A DNA stretch of 64,000 bases from Mesorhizobium carmichaelinearum (GCF_900199455.1 NZ_FZQR01000003.1:597850-661849); one strand, 5' to 3'. Shown: positions 33,826 to 43,911, counted from the stretch's first letter. Numbers and translations: made by a program. Notes: generated by a model not told the origin, from the sequence alone.

Positions 33826-34677
33826 TCATCCGACCCGCGCCCGCGCCTCCAGATAACGGCTGATGGCGGCATTGAGCTCGCCGCCGAGGATGAAGATCGC
33901 CGAGACGATGTAGAGGAAGACCACCGCGATCATGATCGAGGCGAGGCCAGCATAGGTCGTCACATAGGACGAGAAATGATCGAGATAGGTGGCGAACATC
34001 GTCGAGCCGATGAGCCATGCCGCCAGTGTGAAGACGATGCCCGGCACCAGCGAGACGAAGCGGCGCTTGCCGGCCGGCAGCCAGTAGTGCACCGAAAACA
34101 GCCCACCGATGATGACGGCTGAGGCGATGACGTAGCGCCACAGCGTGATCGTGCCGGTATAGGGCTTTATCCACTCGAAATGGGCTTCCGCCAGTCGCGC
34201 CAGCAGAGGCGCGAACACCAGAAGCACGCTGATCGCCAGGAAACCGGCCGTCGCGATCAGCACGAAGAACAGGCTCTGCACACGACGATAGATGATCCCA
34301 CGTGTCTCGGTGACGCGATAGGCGCGGTTGAGCGATGTACGCAGCGCCTCGATGCCGTTCGAAGCAAAATAGGCGGCAAGCAGCACGCCATAGGTCAACA
34401 GATCGGTACGCCGGACGGTCAGCACGTTCAGCACCTCATGCGCGATCGGCTTGGCGATCTGATCCGGCCAAGTGTCGAAGACCAGATGCACGGCCGTGTC
34501 GGCAAAGGCCTGCGCGCCGAGGAAGCTGCCCAGCGTCGTGGCGAAGATCAGGAACGGAAACAGCGCCATCAGCGAGGTGATCGCCAGATGGCTGGCCATC
34601 GCCCAGCCGTCATCGGTGTTGAAATGACCGAGCGCGTCGTAGAGCACGCGGCGCAGGGCGACAATATTCCGCAACAA
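33826..34677 (-). CDS. YihY/virulence factor BrkB family membrane protein
   Basis: About 283 residues with six membrane segments: AITSLMALFPFLIFATTLGS, LLTYGVLLAAYFASNGIEAL, SLFFVLIATAGFLAISVLLV and others, ending EARARVG. The pattern is that of the UPF0761/YihY family, once misnamed RNase BN, with unknown transport-like function. The start is unclear: TTG codons at 34677 and 34674 follow gaaggg, and a GTG at 34758 is possible but would overlap the divergent SDR gene. The 34677 start gives family-typical length. Confidence 0.8.
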   Translation of the reverse strand: MLRNIVALRRVLYDALGHFNTDDGWAMASHLAITSLMALFPFLIFATTLGSFLGAQAFADTAVHLVFDTWPDQIAKPIAHEVLNVLTVRRTDLLTYGVLLAAYFASNGIEALRTSLNRAYRVTETRGIIYRRVQSLFFVLIATAGFLAISVLLVFAPLLARLAEAHFEWIKPYTGTITLWRYVIASAVIIGGLFSVHYWLPAGKRRFVSLVPGIVFTLAAWLIGSTMFATYLDHFSSYVTTYAGLASIMIAVVFLYIVSAIFILGGELNAAISRYLEARARVG

Positions 34678-34726
34678 GAACCCGCGTTCCCTTCGATTGT
34701 CTCGACGCCGCGAATATGGGAAGTGA

Positions 34727-35602
34727 ATGCGGCAAATGGCAACCCTTGGCGAAACCACGAGTCCGATGGCGCAGGAATTGCGCACCATCATCGTCACCGG
34801 CGCCTCGTCCGGCATAGGTGCATATTGCGCCCGGGCACTCAAGGCGGAAGGCTGGCGGGTGTTCGCCACGGCCCGAAAACCCGAGGACATCGCTGCCTTG
34901 GAAAGCGACGGCATCGAGGCTTATTACCTCGATTATAGCGAACCGGTCTCGATCGCTGCCTTGGTGACTTCAGTGCTCGACCGCACCGGCGGCCGGCTCG
35001 ACGCCCTGTTCAACAACGGCGCTTACGCTCAGGCCGGCGCGGTCGAGGATCTGTCGGTGGCCGCGCTGAAGGAGCAGTTCGAGGTCAATTTCTTCGGCTG
35101 GCACGATTTGACCCGCCGTCTCGTGCCGGTAATGCGCCGCCAGGGTCATGGCCGCATCGTCCATTGCTCGTCGATCCTCGGTCTCGTGCCGGTGCGCTTT
35201 CGCGGCGCCTATTCGGCGTCGAAACATGCGCTCGAGGCGCTGATGCTCTGCCAGCGCCAGGAACTGGAAGGCAGCGGCGTCCATGTTTGCCTGATCGAAC
35301 CAGGGCCGGTGAAATCGAAGATCGCCAGCAATGGCCTGCCCTGGTTCCTGAAAAACATCGACATCGAGAATTCCGTGCACAGCGCGGACTATGCGGCGCA
35401 GTTGGAAAGGCTGCGCGCCGGCGGCAGCCAATCGGCGCTGAAACCCGGGCCGGAAGTGGTCCACAAGGTTCTGCGCCATGCACTTCTGTCGCGGCGCCCG
35501 CGCCCGCACTATGTGGTAACAGTGCCGGCTAAGATCGGCGCCGCACTCAAACGCGTCCTGCCGGCATCGATACTCTACCGCCTGATGGCCAAACGCGCCT
35601 GA
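34727..35602 (+). CDS. Short-chain dehydrogenase/reductase (SDR) family oxidoreductase
   Basis: A 291-residue classical SDR. The NAD(P) loop is TIIVTGASSGIGAYCARAL (about residues 21-39), the LFNNGAYAQAGAVEDL segment supplies the conserved Asn, HCSSILGLVPVRFRGAYSAS with SKHALEAL gives the Ser-Tyr-Lys catalytic set (YSASK), and PGPVKSKI is the flexible-loop motif. Substrate unknown; a basic C-terminal extension is present. It starts the SDR-HIG1-PduO-rhomboid-etf gene block, with a 26-base gap to the next gene. Confidence 0.9.
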   Translation: MRQMATLGETTSPMAQELRTIIVTGASSGIGAYCARALKAEGWRVFATARKPEDIAALESDGIEAYYLDYSEPVSIAALVTSVLDRTGGRLDALFNNGAYAQAGAVEDLSVAALKEQFEVNFFGWHDLTRRLVPVMRRQGHGRIVHCSSILGLVPVRFRGAYSASKHALEALMLCQRQELEGSGVHVCLIEPGPVKSKIASNGLPWFLKNIDIENSVHSADYAAQLERLRAGGSQSALKPGPEVVHKVLRHALLSRRPRPHYVVTVPAKIGAALKRVLPASILYRLMAKRA

Positions 35603-35628
35603 ACGCGAAAACAACTGGAAACGCTACA

Positions 35629-35820
35629 ATGGCAACCGTCTTCAACATCCTCGCCATTCTGGTCATGGCCGCCGTGGTGATTGTACTGATCCGTGGCCTC
35701 ATCAACATGATGCGCGGCGGTTCCGGCGTCACCTCGAACAAGCTGATGCAGGCACGCGTCATGCTGCAGGCCGTGGCGCTGGCGCTGATCCTGCTGGCCG
35801 TGTATTTCACCCGCAAGTGA
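35629..35820 (+). CDS. HIG1-domain twin-transmembrane protein
   Basis: A 63-residue protein with two hydrophobic helices (ILAILVMAAVVIVLIRGLIN and MLQAVALALILLAVYF) linked by MMRGGSGVTSNKLMQARV, the HIG1-domain arrangement. In mitochondria HIG1 proteins assist respiratory supercomplexes; in alphaproteobacteria small HIG1 proteins are found near cobalamin adenosyltransferase and etf genes, role uncertain. Co-directional with its neighbours at short spacing. Confidence 0.87.
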   Translation: MATVFNILAILVMAAVVIVLIRGLINMMRGGSGVTSNKLMQARVMLQAVALALILLAVYFTRK

Positions 35821-35846
35821 GGATATCGGCAGCGGGGGGAGACGAC

Positions 35847-36428
35847 GTGGTCAAGCTCAACAAGATCTACACCCGCACCGGCGATGACGGCACGACGGGT
35901 CTCGGCACCGGCGAGCGGCGGCTGAAATCCGATCTGCGGGTGGATGCCTATGGCACGGTCGACGAAGCCAATGCCTGCATCGGCATCGCGCGGGTCCATA
36001 CGGCAACCAGCCACCCTGCGATCGATGCCATGCTGTCGCGCATCCAGAACGATCTCTTCGACCTTGGCGCCGACCTGGCCGTCCCCGATGATGGCAAGCC
36101 ACTCGGCTATGAGCCGCTGCGCATTGTTGCCACGCAGACCGACCGTGTCGAAAACGACATCGATCTCCTCAACAACGATCTGCAGCCGCTCAAATCCTTC
36201 GTGCTCAACGGTGGCACGCCGGCGGCTGCGGCGCTTCACCTCGCCCGCACCGTGGCGCGGCGGGCCGAACGGCTGATGGTGGCGCTGGCGCAAGACCCGG
36301 GCGAACACGTCAACCGCGACGGGCTGAAATACATCAACCGCGTCTCGGATTTCCTGTTTGTCGCTGCCCGGGCGGTCAATGACAATGGAAATGCCGACGT
36401 GCTATGGGTTCCCGGCAAGAACCGCTGA
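35847..36428 (+). CDS. Cob(I)yrinic acid a,c-diamide adenosyltransferase, PduO type
   Basis: A 193-residue PduO-type ATP:cobalamin adenosyltransferase that makes adenosylcobalamin. The N-terminal signature is KIYTRTGDDGTTGLGTGERR (P-loop-like, about residues 5-24), followed by YGTVDEANACIGIAR and the C-terminal RRAERLMVALAQD with YINRVSDFLFVAARAVN. GTG at 35847 is chosen because of the ggggga site six bases upstream; a GTG at 35817 would overlap the HIG1 gene by four bases. It works with coenzyme-B12 enzymes such as methylmalonyl-CoA mutase, which is not in the window. Confidence 0.92.
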   Translation: MVKLNKIYTRTGDDGTTGLGTGERRLKSDLRVDAYGTVDEANACIGIARVHTATSHPAIDAMLSRIQNDLFDLGADLAVPDDGKPLGYEPLRIVATQTDRVENDIDLLNNDLQPLKSFVLNGGTPAAAALHLARTVARRAERLMVALAQDPGEHVNRDGLKYINRVSDFLFVAARAVNDNGNADVLWVPGKNR

Positions 36429-36461
36429 ACGGACCATAAAGCGGGAGGGGGCCAGGCACGC

Positions 36462-37262
36462 ATGTTCATCCCGCTTTACGACACCAACAGGCTGCGTCAT
36501 ATCCGGCTGCAATATGTGACGATCGGCCTGATCGTGGCCAACGCACTGGTCTATTGCGCAACGGCACTGGGCGGCGAGAACTTCACCAATGCGGCCGTGC
36601 TTGGCCTTGGTTTCATTCCATCCGTCGTTCACGACACGGCCGAACTCGACCCGCGCTTTGTCATCATCCCCGAAAGCCTGAGCTACCTCACCTATTCCTT
36701 CCTGCACGCCGACATCTTCCACCTTGGCGGCAACATGCTGTTCCTGTGGGTGTTTGGCGACAATGTCGAGGACGCGCTCGGCCACATCCGCTACCTGATC
36801 TTCTATCTGCTGTGCGCCATCGCCGGCGCCGCCTTCCAGGGCCTCGTCGCGTGGAATTCGCAGGTGCCGCTGATCGGCGCCTCCGGTGCTATCGCCGGCG
36901 TGGTTGTCGCCTATTTGATCCTCTATCCCAGGGTGAAGGTCTGGGTGCTGGCCTTTGCCCGCATCCCTTTGCGCATTCCAGCCTTCATCCCGCTTGTCCT
37001 GTGGGTGCTGTTCCAGGTCTTCATGTTCGCCGCCGGTGGCGAGGACCAGATCTCATGGGCCTGCCACATCGGCGGCATCATTGCCGGCGCCGTGCTGGTG
37101 CTGGTCTTGCGCAGGCGCGGCGTGCCGCTTTTTGCCGGCGCCGACGAGGATACGGTGGCTCCCACATCAGACCAGCCGTCGCTTGCCGCCGAACCGGCGG
37201 CCCCTGAACCGTCGGCGACCACAACGCGCTGGGGCCGGGGAAACCCCTCCGGCTCAAACTGA
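36462..37262 (+). CDS. Rhomboid family intramembrane serine protease
   Basis: A 266-residue, six-helix rhomboid. The catalytic dyad is visible: Ser in LIGASGAIAGVVVAYLIL and His in ISWACHIGGIIAGAV. The first loop FGDNVEDALGHIRYLIFYLL and YSFLHADIFHLGGNMLFLWV are also family features. The last 50 residues form an Ala/Pro/Ser-rich cytoplasmic tail. Substrates are not predictable. It precedes etfB by 235 bases and is co-directional with the PduO gene. Confidence 0.92.
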   Translation: MFIPLYDTNRLRHIRLQYVTIGLIVANALVYCATALGGENFTNAAVLGLGFIPSVVHDTAELDPRFVIIPESLSYLTYSFLHADIFHLGGNMLFLWVFGDNVEDALGHIRYLIFYLLCAIAGAAFQGLVAWNSQVPLIGASGAIAGVVVAYLILYPRVKVWVLAFARIPLRIPAFIPLVLWVLFQVFMFAAGGEDQISWACHIGGIIAGAVLVLVLRRRGVPLFAGADEDTVAPTSDQPSLAAEPAAPEPSATTTRWGRGNPSGSN

Positions 37263-37497
37263 ACCGATTTGAGCCGCTTTCAGCGTATTGACGTCAAGGG
37301 TTGCCGCAACTACGGAAACGTCTCCGTCTGAGCCCCAAGGCTGTTAAGGAGCAGTCCAAGGCGGGCAAAGACCAGAATTTCCATCCGGCCAGAATTCCGT
37401 CTGGCCGGAATTCAGTCAGGAATGTCGGCTTTCGACAACTCAGAAGGGGCGCAAGCTGTTATAGCGCGCCCAACTAGCGTGAAGAGGTGACAGGCAA
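37263..37497. other. Promoter region before etfB
   Basis: A 235-base gap. At its left an 8-base inverted repeat (ggctcaaa 37251-37258 / tttgagcc 37268-37275) overlaps the rhomboid stop codon and may end that mRNA weakly. I see no gene. gaggtg at 37486-37491 is the etfB ribosome binding site. Confidence 0.4.
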
Positions 37498-38247
37498 ATG
37501 AAGATCCTTGTGCCCGTGAAGCGGGTTGTGGATGCGAACGTCAAGGTTCGCGTGAAGGCTGATGGTTCGGCGGTGGAACTTGCCAACGTCAAGATGGCGA
37601 TGAACCCGTTCGACGAGATCGCGGTGGAAGAGGCGATCCGGCTGAAGGAAGCCGGCAAGGCCGAGGAAATCATCGTCGTCTCGATCGGCCCGCAGCAGGC
37701 GCAGGAAACCTTGCGCACCGCGCTCGCCATGGGCGCCGACCGCGCCATCCTGGTCAAGACCGACGAGCAGACCGAGCCGCTCGGTGTCGCCAAGGTGCTG
37801 AAGGGCGTCGTCGACGCCGAACAGCCCGGCCTGGTCATCCTCGGCAAGCAGGCGATCGACGACGACTCGAACCAGACCGGCCAGATGCTGGCGGCGCTGC
37901 TCGGCTGGGCGCAAGGCACCTTCGCCTCCAAGGTCGTGCTCGAAGGCGACAAGGCCAAGGTGACGCGTGAAGTCGACGGTGGCCTGCAGACGGTTGAGCT
38001 GAAGATGCCGGCGATCATCACCGCCGACCTTCGCCTCAACCAGCCGCGCTATGCCTCTTTGCCCAACATCATGAAGGCCAAGAAGAAGCAGCTCGACGAA
38101 AAGAGCCCGGCCGACTACGGCGCCGACGTCAAGCCGCGCCTCAAGGTCATCAAGACCGAAGAGCCAAGCGGCCGCAAGGCAGGCGTCAAGGTCAAGAGCG
38201 TCGCCGAACTGGTCGACAAGCTCAAGAACGAAGCCGGCGTGCTCTGA
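37498..38247 (+). CDS. etfB: Electron transfer flavoprotein beta subunit
   Basis: A 249-residue EtfB, AMP-binding partner of EtfA. It starts [20 protein letters not shown] and contains the family signature [20 protein letters not shown] (about residues 37-56), then [20 protein letters not shown] and [24 protein letters not shown] (here [20 protein letters not shown]). Acyl-CoA dehydrogenases pass electrons to EtfAB, which feed ETF:quinone oxidoreductase. Translated 20 bases before etfA in one operon. Confidence 0.97.
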   Translation: MKILVPVKRVVDANVKVRVKADGSAVELANVKMAMNPFDEIAVEEAIRLKEAGKAEEIIVVSIGPQQAQETLRTALAMGADRAILVKTDEQTEPLGVAKVLKGVVDAEQPGLVILGKQAIDDDSNQTGQMLAALLGWAQGTFASKVVLEGDKAKVTREVDGGLQTVELKMPAIITADLRLNQPRYASLPNIMKAKKKQLDEKSPADYGADVKPRLKVIKTEEPSGRKAGVKVKSVAELVDKLKNEAGVL

Positions 38248-38267
38248 GATCGGAAGGAACAGATAAA

Positions 38268-39197
38268 ATGACCATTCTCCTCATCGCCGAACACGACAAC
38301 GCCACCCTTTCCGACCAGACCGCCAAGGCGCTTTCGGCGGCCCTGCAGATCGGCTCGGACGTGCATGTGCTGGTGGCCGGCAAGGGCGCCAAGGGCGCTG
38401 CCGACGCCGCCGCCAAGCTCAAGGGTGTGAGCAAGGTGCTGCTGGCCGAAGCCGACGAACTCGCCGAGCGCCTCGCCGAACCGACGGCCGCACTCGTCGT
38501 GTCGCTCGCCGGCGGCTACGACACCATCATCGCCCCCGCCACCTCCTCTGGTAAGAACGTCGCACCGCGCGTGGCGGCCCTGCTCGATGTCGCGCAGGTG
38601 TCCGAGATCATCGAAGTGGTCTCGCCCGACACGTTCAAGCGGCCGATCTATGCCGGCAACGCCATCCAGACCGTGCAGTCGACCGACGCCAAGAAGGTCA
38701 TCACCGTGCGCACCGCCTCTTTCCAGGCAGCGCCCGAGGGTGGCTCCGCCGCCGTCGAGACCGTCAAGGCGGCGGCCAATCCGGGACTCTCCACCTTCGT
38801 CGAGAACAAGCTGTCGGAGAACGACCGTCCGGAGCTGACCTCGGCCAAGATCATCATCTCGGGCGGCCGCGCGCTTGGCTCCTCGGAAAAGTTCCAGGAG
38901 GTCATCCTGCCCGTCGCCGACAAGCTCGGTGCCGCCGTTGGCGCGTCCCGCGCGGCGGTCGATGCCGGCTATGCGCCGAACGACTGGCAGGTCGGCCAGA
39001 CCGGCAAGGTCGTCGCTCCCGATCTCTACATCGCGGTCGGCATCTCCGGCGCCATCCAGCATCTCGCCGGCATGAAGGATTCGAAGGTTATCGTCGCCAT
39101 CAACAAGGACGAGGAGGCACCGATCTTCCAGGTTGCCGACTACGGCCTCGTCGGCGATCTCTTCGTCATTCTGCCGGAGTTGCAGAAGGCGCTTTGA
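38268..39197 (+). CDS. etfA: Electron transfer flavoprotein alpha subunit
   Basis: A 309-residue EtfA, the FAD-binding subunit. The C-terminal FAD domain is typical: [80 protein letters not shown] and [20 protein letters not shown]. The N-terminal part has the [20 protein letters not shown] segment. Paired with etfB 20 bases upstream; a terminator follows at 39228-39264. Confidence 0.97.
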   Translation: MTILLIAEHDNATLSDQTAKALSAALQIGSDVHVLVAGKGAKGAADAAAKLKGVSKVLLAEADELAERLAEPTAALVVSLAGGYDTIIAPATSSGKNVAPRVAALLDVAQVSEIIEVVSPDTFKRPIYAGNAIQTVQSTDAKKVITVRTASFQAAPEGGSAAVETVKAAANPGLSTFVENKLSENDRPELTSAKIIISGGRALGSSEKFQEVILPVADKLGAAVGASRAAVDAGYAPNDWQVGQTGKVVAPDLYIAVGISGAIQHLAGMKDSKVIVAINKDEEAPIFQVADYGLVGDLFVILPELQKAL

Positions 39198-39227
39198 CGC
39201 TCTCTGACAAAGCGTATTAAATGCTTG

Positions 39228-39264
39228 GGGTGGGGTAGACGAAGTCGCCCCGCCCTTTTAGTTT
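39228..39264 (+). terminator. Rho-independent terminator after etfA
   Basis: Arms gggtgggg (39228-39235) and ccccgccc (39248-39255; one G-T pair) enclose a 12-base loop and are followed by ttttagttt. It stands between etfA and the hydroxybutyryl-CoA dehydrogenase gene, so the latter needs its own promoter or readthrough. Confidence 0.7.
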
Positions 39265-39313
39265 GCACCGCACAAAAAGCAGGCTGCAAAAGCCTTTGGA
39301 CGGGATCGGTGTA

Positions 39314-40190
<877 letters not shown>

Positions 40191-40192
<2 letters not shown>

Positions 40193-40313
40193 AGCAATTC
40201 CAGGAAAAGTGTGAGCGGTTTTCCCGGGAAAAGCGCAGAGCGCTTTCCCTTGGGAATTGCGTCAAAACAAAGAGTTCGAGTGGTTCGCCGTTTCCATGAA
40301 ACGGTGAAACGCT
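40191..40313. repeat. Compound dispersed repeat, copy B plus nested palindromes
   Basis: From 40191 the sequence agagcaattccaggaaaag matches the element at 1774-1835 and closes with gggaattgcgtcaaaacaaa (to about 40275). It contains an inserted inner palindrome with arms gggaaaagcgc and gcgctttccc. It is followed by ccgtttccatgaaacgg, a 7-base perfect inverted repeat, near 40288-40304. The element begins at the last two bases of the dehydrogenase stop codon. Confidence 0.65.
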
Positions 40314-42299
40314 CTACGACGCCGCGGCAAGCGGCGCGGGCGGTTCTGACCTGTCGTCGGTGATCCTGTCATCCGGCGCCACCGAAACGCACCCACGGCC
40401 GGCGGCCTTGGCCGCATAGCAGGCGGCGTCGGCCTTTGCGATGATCTCGTCGACTTCGCCGCAATTGGCGTAGATCGCCGCCAGGCCGATGCTGGCGCCG
40501 ATCGCGTGCGGCCGGCCGTCCCAGGTGAAGTTCAGCCCGGCTATCGCGTCGATGACGGAGCGCGCCGCGATCCTGGCGCCCGCGGTCGAACCCGATTTCA
40601 GGATGACCGCGAATTCGTCGCCGCCCAGGCGCGCGACGATGTCTTCAGGACCAAGCACACCGCGCACGGCCTCCGCGACCCGCCTCAGCAAGGCGTCGCC
40701 TGCGGCGTGGCCACCCGTGTCGTTGACCAGCTTGAAATGGTCGAGGTCGATGAACATGAACTGATGGCCGCTTCCGGCCGTCGTGCCGTCCTTGCGCGCC
40801 TGATCGACCAATCCCTCCATGGTTCGGATGAAGCTCGAGCGATTGGCAAGGCCGGTCAGCGCATCATGCGCGGCGGCGTGGGCAAGTTGGCGCTGCAGGG
40901 CGCGCGCATCGGTGAAGTCCTGGAAGACGATGACCAGCCCGCAGAATTCGTTGCGCTCGTTCATGATCGGCGACACGACCTGGCGGATGCTGCAGCGTGT
41001 GTCGTCGCGGCGGATCAGCACGGCACGGCTGTTCTGGTCGGAAGGCGCCTCCGCGCCGATCGCCGGCCGCGTCACGCCGATCCTGTGACCTGTCTCCTCA
41101 TCGACCGCCCAATAGACATGGCCGAGCGTCTTGCCGAGCGCCGCCTCGCCGGAAACGCCGGTCAGCTTCTCGGCAACCGGGTTCATGAAGGTGACGCGAT
41201 TGGCCGCATCGGTGCAGATGACGGCATCGCCGATCGACTGCAGCGTCACCCGGAGCCGTTCTTTCTCGTCGGCCAGCATTGCCGCCGACAGGGTCAGGCG
41301 CTCTTCGGCCTGCTTGCGCCGGGTGATGTCGGTCAGGCTGCCGATGGCCCTGATCAGACGCCCGTCCCCGTCGCGCTCGATGGCCTTGCCGCGGTCGAGG
41401 ATCCAGACCCAGCGGCCATCCTTGTGGCGCATCCTGAACTCGGCCTCGAAAAACTCTGTCTGTCCGTCAAGGTGGGCGCGGTCCGCTTCGGCGACGGTCT
41501 CGCGGTCGTCGGGATGGATCATGGTCAGCCAGCGGTCCGGATCGCCGTCGAGTTCGCCATCCGCATAACCCAGCATCTTGACCCAGGTTGAGGAATAGGT
41601 CGTGCCGCCTTTGCGCACGTCGAGATCCCAGACGCCCTGGCCGGCGCCGGCGAGCGCGAAATTCCAGCGCGTTTCGGCCTCTGCGATGCGCGCCTCGGCC
41701 TGCTTGCGCGCGTCGATGTCCTCGATTTGTGAGACGAGATAGAGCGGGCGCCCGCTTTTCTCGTCACGAATGACGGAACCGGCGAGATGCGCCCAGACAG
41801 CTGTGCCGTCCTTCTTGAGGTAACGCTTTTCGAACTGGAAGGCGTTGACCGTGCCCGCTTTGATGCCTTCCATGGTTTCCCGCCCGACATGCAGGTCGTC
41901 AGGATGGGTGATCTGGAAAAAGGTCAGCGCCTCGATCTCTTCGCGACTGTAGCCAAGCATCGAGGCGAAGGCCGGATTGGTTTCCAGAATACGCCCGTTC
42001 AGCCCGACAATGGCGATGCCGATCGCCGAATCCTGCATGGCCCTGCGAAATCGCTGCTCGCTCTGCGCGATCTGCCGCCGGTCGGCAGAGATGCGAACGA
42101 CAAACAGCCCGGCGAGGAAAAGCGCGCCGCCCGCAATGGCGACCGATATCTGAAGACAAAGTCTGAGTGCCTCGGCGCCAAGGTCCAGCCTCGACAGCAT
42201 GACCGAGGCCACCGCAACAGCGAGGCCAGCCACAAGCAGCGCCGGCGCTGCGTGTCTGTGGAGCCTGATGGGTCCTGGTAATCTCACGATCCGTGCCAC
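40314..42299 (-). CDS. Three-PAS-domain GGDEF protein (probable diguanylate cyclase)
   Basis: About 661 residues. Two N-terminal membrane helices (APALLVAGLAVAVASVMLSR and ISVAIAGGALFLAGLFVV), three PAS/PAC modules (about residues 85-205, 210-330 and 345-465) with PAC ends such as LYLVSQIEDIDARKQAEAR and RAIGSLTDITRRKQAEERL, then a GGDEF domain with an intact RLGGDEFAVI active site. The inhibitory I-site, normally RxxD five residues before GGDEF, reads GPED, so product feedback by that route is probably absent. There is no EAL domain. GTG at 42299 is a guess; a TTG at 42398 is in frame. Confidence 0.87.
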   Translation of the reverse strand: MARIVRLPGPIRLHRHAAPALLVAGLAVAVASVMLSRLDLGAEALRLCLQISVAIAGGALFLAGLFVVRISADRRQIAQSEQRFRRAMQDSAIGIAIVGLNGRILETNPAFASMLGYSREEIEALTFFQITHPDDLHVGRETMEGIKAGTVNAFQFEKRYLKKDGTAVWAHLAGSVIRDEKSGRPLYLVSQIEDIDARKQAEARIAEAETRWNFALAGAGQGVWDLDVRKGGTTYSSTWVKMLGYADGELDGDPDRWLTMIHPDDRETVAEADRAHLDGQTEFFEAEFRMRHKDGRWVWILDRGKAIERDGDGRLIRAIGSLTDITRRKQAEERLTLSAAMLADEKERLRVTLQSIGDAVICTDAANRVTFMNPVAEKLTGVSGEAALGKTLGHVYWAVDEETGHRIGVTRPAIGAEAPSDQNSRAVLIRRDDTRCSIRQVVSPIMNERNEFCGLVIVFQDFTDARALQRQLAHAAAHDALTGLANRSSFIRTMEGLVDQARKDGTTAGSGHQFMFIDLDHFKLVNDTGGHAAGDALLRRVAEAVRGVLGPEDIVARLGGDEFAVILKSGSTAGARIAARSVIDAIAGLNFTWDGRPHAIGASIGLAAIYANCGEVDEIIAKADAACYAAKAAGRGCVSVAPDDRITDDRSEPPAPLAAAS

Positions 42300-42450
42300 C
42301 CCCGTGGGCAATCGCTTTTTCCCGTTAAAACCCTGAAGGATCGATTTTAAAGAAAGGTTGCGCCTGGGGTACTGATGACATGGACAACCGGCAAACAATT
42401 GCCGGCATGATTAAGGATCGGTATTCGCGGGTGTAGCCGCCGGTATCCTG

Positions 42451-43089
42451 CTACCAACGCACGAACAACCGCCCGCCAAGCGCACCAAGCAAGGCAAGCG
42501 CTGCGATGGCGATCGTGTACCAGGTGGCGACGAAAAGCGGCGAATCGTCGAAACAATGCGCGGCGTAGAAGGTCGCCGCCAGCCCGCCGGCGAGCAGGCC
42601 CGCGACCGCGCCGGCAAGCACCGGCCGTGTCGGCGCGCCATAGCGCAGCATCCACAGGAAGATGGCCAGCGGGCCGATGCCGATCAGCGGGATGAAGCCC
42701 ATGCAGATCATCATGTTGGAACCGACCATGCGCGTGCCCCACAGCGCCTCCGGCACCATGAAGAGTTCCAGCACCACCGCCACGGCCACCAGCACGGGCG
42801 CGGCCAGCATCCCTGCCATCGCCCACCGTGTCGAGGCCCCCGGCGTCGACAAAGCGCGGATCAGGGCGAAGGCGCTGACGGCCAGCACGATGGTGAAAAC
42901 GAACTTGGAGAGGAAGCGCATCGTGTGCGCGGCCACCATGAAGTCCGGGCGCGGGCCGATCGTCAGCAGGAAAACGACTGCCGCGATGACAATGGCCGCA
43001 CAGGCAGCCAGCCACCAGGCCGAGCGCAATGGCATCGCCTTGCTGCTTGCATCGGCGTCGAGCGCCTTGATGAGATCCTCGGTCCTCAT
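42451..43089 (-). CDS. NrsF-type anti-sigma factor (DUF1109 membrane protein)
   Basis: A 212-residue protein with six hydrophobic segments and a short charged N-terminus (MRTEDLIKALDADASSKAMP), the layout of NrsF (DUF1109). NrsF proteins sequester an ECF sigma factor at the inner membrane and release it under stress such as heavy metal or hydrogen peroxide. Cysteines within the membrane region (for example AACAAIV, MMICMGF and AAHCFDD) are candidates for sensing; in Caulobacter NrsF conserved cysteines do this. It begins one base after the stop of the sigma factor gene, so the two are coupled. Confidence 0.87.
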   Translation of the reverse strand: MRTEDLIKALDADASSKAMPLRSAWWLAACAAIVIAAVVFLLTIGPRPDFMVAAHTMRFLSKFVFTIVLAVSAFALIRALSTPGASTRWAMAGMLAAPVLVAVAVVLELFMVPEALWGTRMVGSNMMICMGFIPLIGIGPLAIFLWMLRYGAPTRPVLAGAVAGLLAGGLAATFYAAHCFDDSPLFVATWYTIAIAALALLGALGGRLFVRW

Positions 43090-43090
43090 G

Positions 43091-43642
43091 TCATTCCCGC
43101 CCAAATCGGCCCTGCCCGAATCGCTTGGCTATGGCGGCGAGCCCACGATGCAGCGACACACGCACCGCCGTCTCGCTGATGCCGAACTTCGCTGCCGTTT
43201 CGCCGATCGAGCGGCCTTCCACCGATACGGCCGAGACCACCGAGCGCTGCGCCGGCGGCAACCCGTCCAGGGCCCGGTTGATGTCGCGCTCGCTGACGGT
43301 TTCGGTCTCCGGCTCGGCGAAGGTCTCGGCGATATCGTCGACATCGATTTCGATGCGCCGACCGCGCCGCCGGAACGCATCGATCAGCTTGAAGCGGGCA
43401 ATGGCATAGATCCACGGCAGCACCGGCGCGTCCTGGCGCCAGGTATGCCGTTTCACATGAATGGCCAGCAAGGTTTCCTGCACGACATCCTCGGGATCGA
43501 CCCCGCCCTGCACGATCTTGCGCCGGACAAAACCGCGCACCAGCGCGGCAATCCGGTGCAGAAAGTCGGCGTAGGCCCTTTCATCTCCCGCGATCGCGGC
43601 CCGCAACAGCCGGGAAAGCTCGGCCTCGTCCTTGCCGCTCAC
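43091..43642 (-). CDS. ECF-family RNA polymerase sigma factor, SigF/EcfF type
   Basis: A 183-residue ECF sigma factor. Region 2 includes FLHRIAALVRGFVRRKIVQG and GGVDPEDVVQETLLAIHVKR with TWRQDAPVLPWIYAIARFKL (about residues 25-90); region 4 reads LDGLPPAQRSVVSAVSVEGR and SIGETAAKFGISETAVRVSL, the -35 recognition helix-turn-helix. It begins with GTG at 43642 and is directly followed by nrsF. A GTAACA-N16-CGAA motif upstream (43663-43688) resembles the SigF promoter form of Caulobacter, suggesting autoregulation. Targets cannot be listed from the window. Confidence 0.9.
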   Translation of the reverse strand: MSGKDEAELSRLLRAAIAGDERAYADFLHRIAALVRGFVRRKIVQGGVDPEDVVQETLLAIHVKRHTWRQDAPVLPWIYAIARFKLIDAFRRRGRRIEIDVDDIAETFAEPETETVSERDINRALDGLPPAQRSVVSAVSVEGRSIGETAAKFGISETAVRVSLHRGLAAIAKRFGQGRFGRE

Positions 43643-43662
43643 AAGAGTTCACTCCCCCGATT

Positions 43663-43688
43663 TTCGTGTCTCGGCACTGATTTGTTAC
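43663..43688 (-). promoter_or_regulatory. Candidate SigF-type promoter for the ECF sigma/nrsF operon
   Basis: On the minus strand GTAACA (43688-43683) is followed after exactly 16 bases by CGAA (43666-43663). I recall GTAACC-N16-CGAA as the Caulobacter SigF consensus, so one position differs. The predicted start of transcription falls very close to the ribosome binding site, leaving a very short leader. Confidence 0.45.
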
Positions 43689-43896
43689 GTGGCCGGCGAA
43701 ATAATGTCCAAGCCAAACTATGGGCAAATCACGAAAGTTTGCGGGTCCTAAAGGCACAGCCGCATACCGGGTCACCTTACAGGCCTTGCGATCCAGTTTC
43801 GCGAGAAACCGTCGATTCAGGCCGCCATCACATGGAATTGTCCGCTTTGCATCGACCTTTGCGCCTCAGCGACCGATTGAAGCAGACCAACAATGT

Positions 43897-43911
43897 TGAC
43901 TATGCCTGTCA
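43897..43911. promoter_or_regulatory. Iron-responsive operator (IRO-like), TGA-N9-TCA
   Basis: tgactatgcctgtca (43897-43911) matches the TGA-N9-TCA form of the RirA operator reported for Rhizobium. It overlaps a -35-like ttgact and lies 50 bases before the iron-binding protein gene. A simple motif of this type occurs by chance, so context is the main support. Confidence 0.5.
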
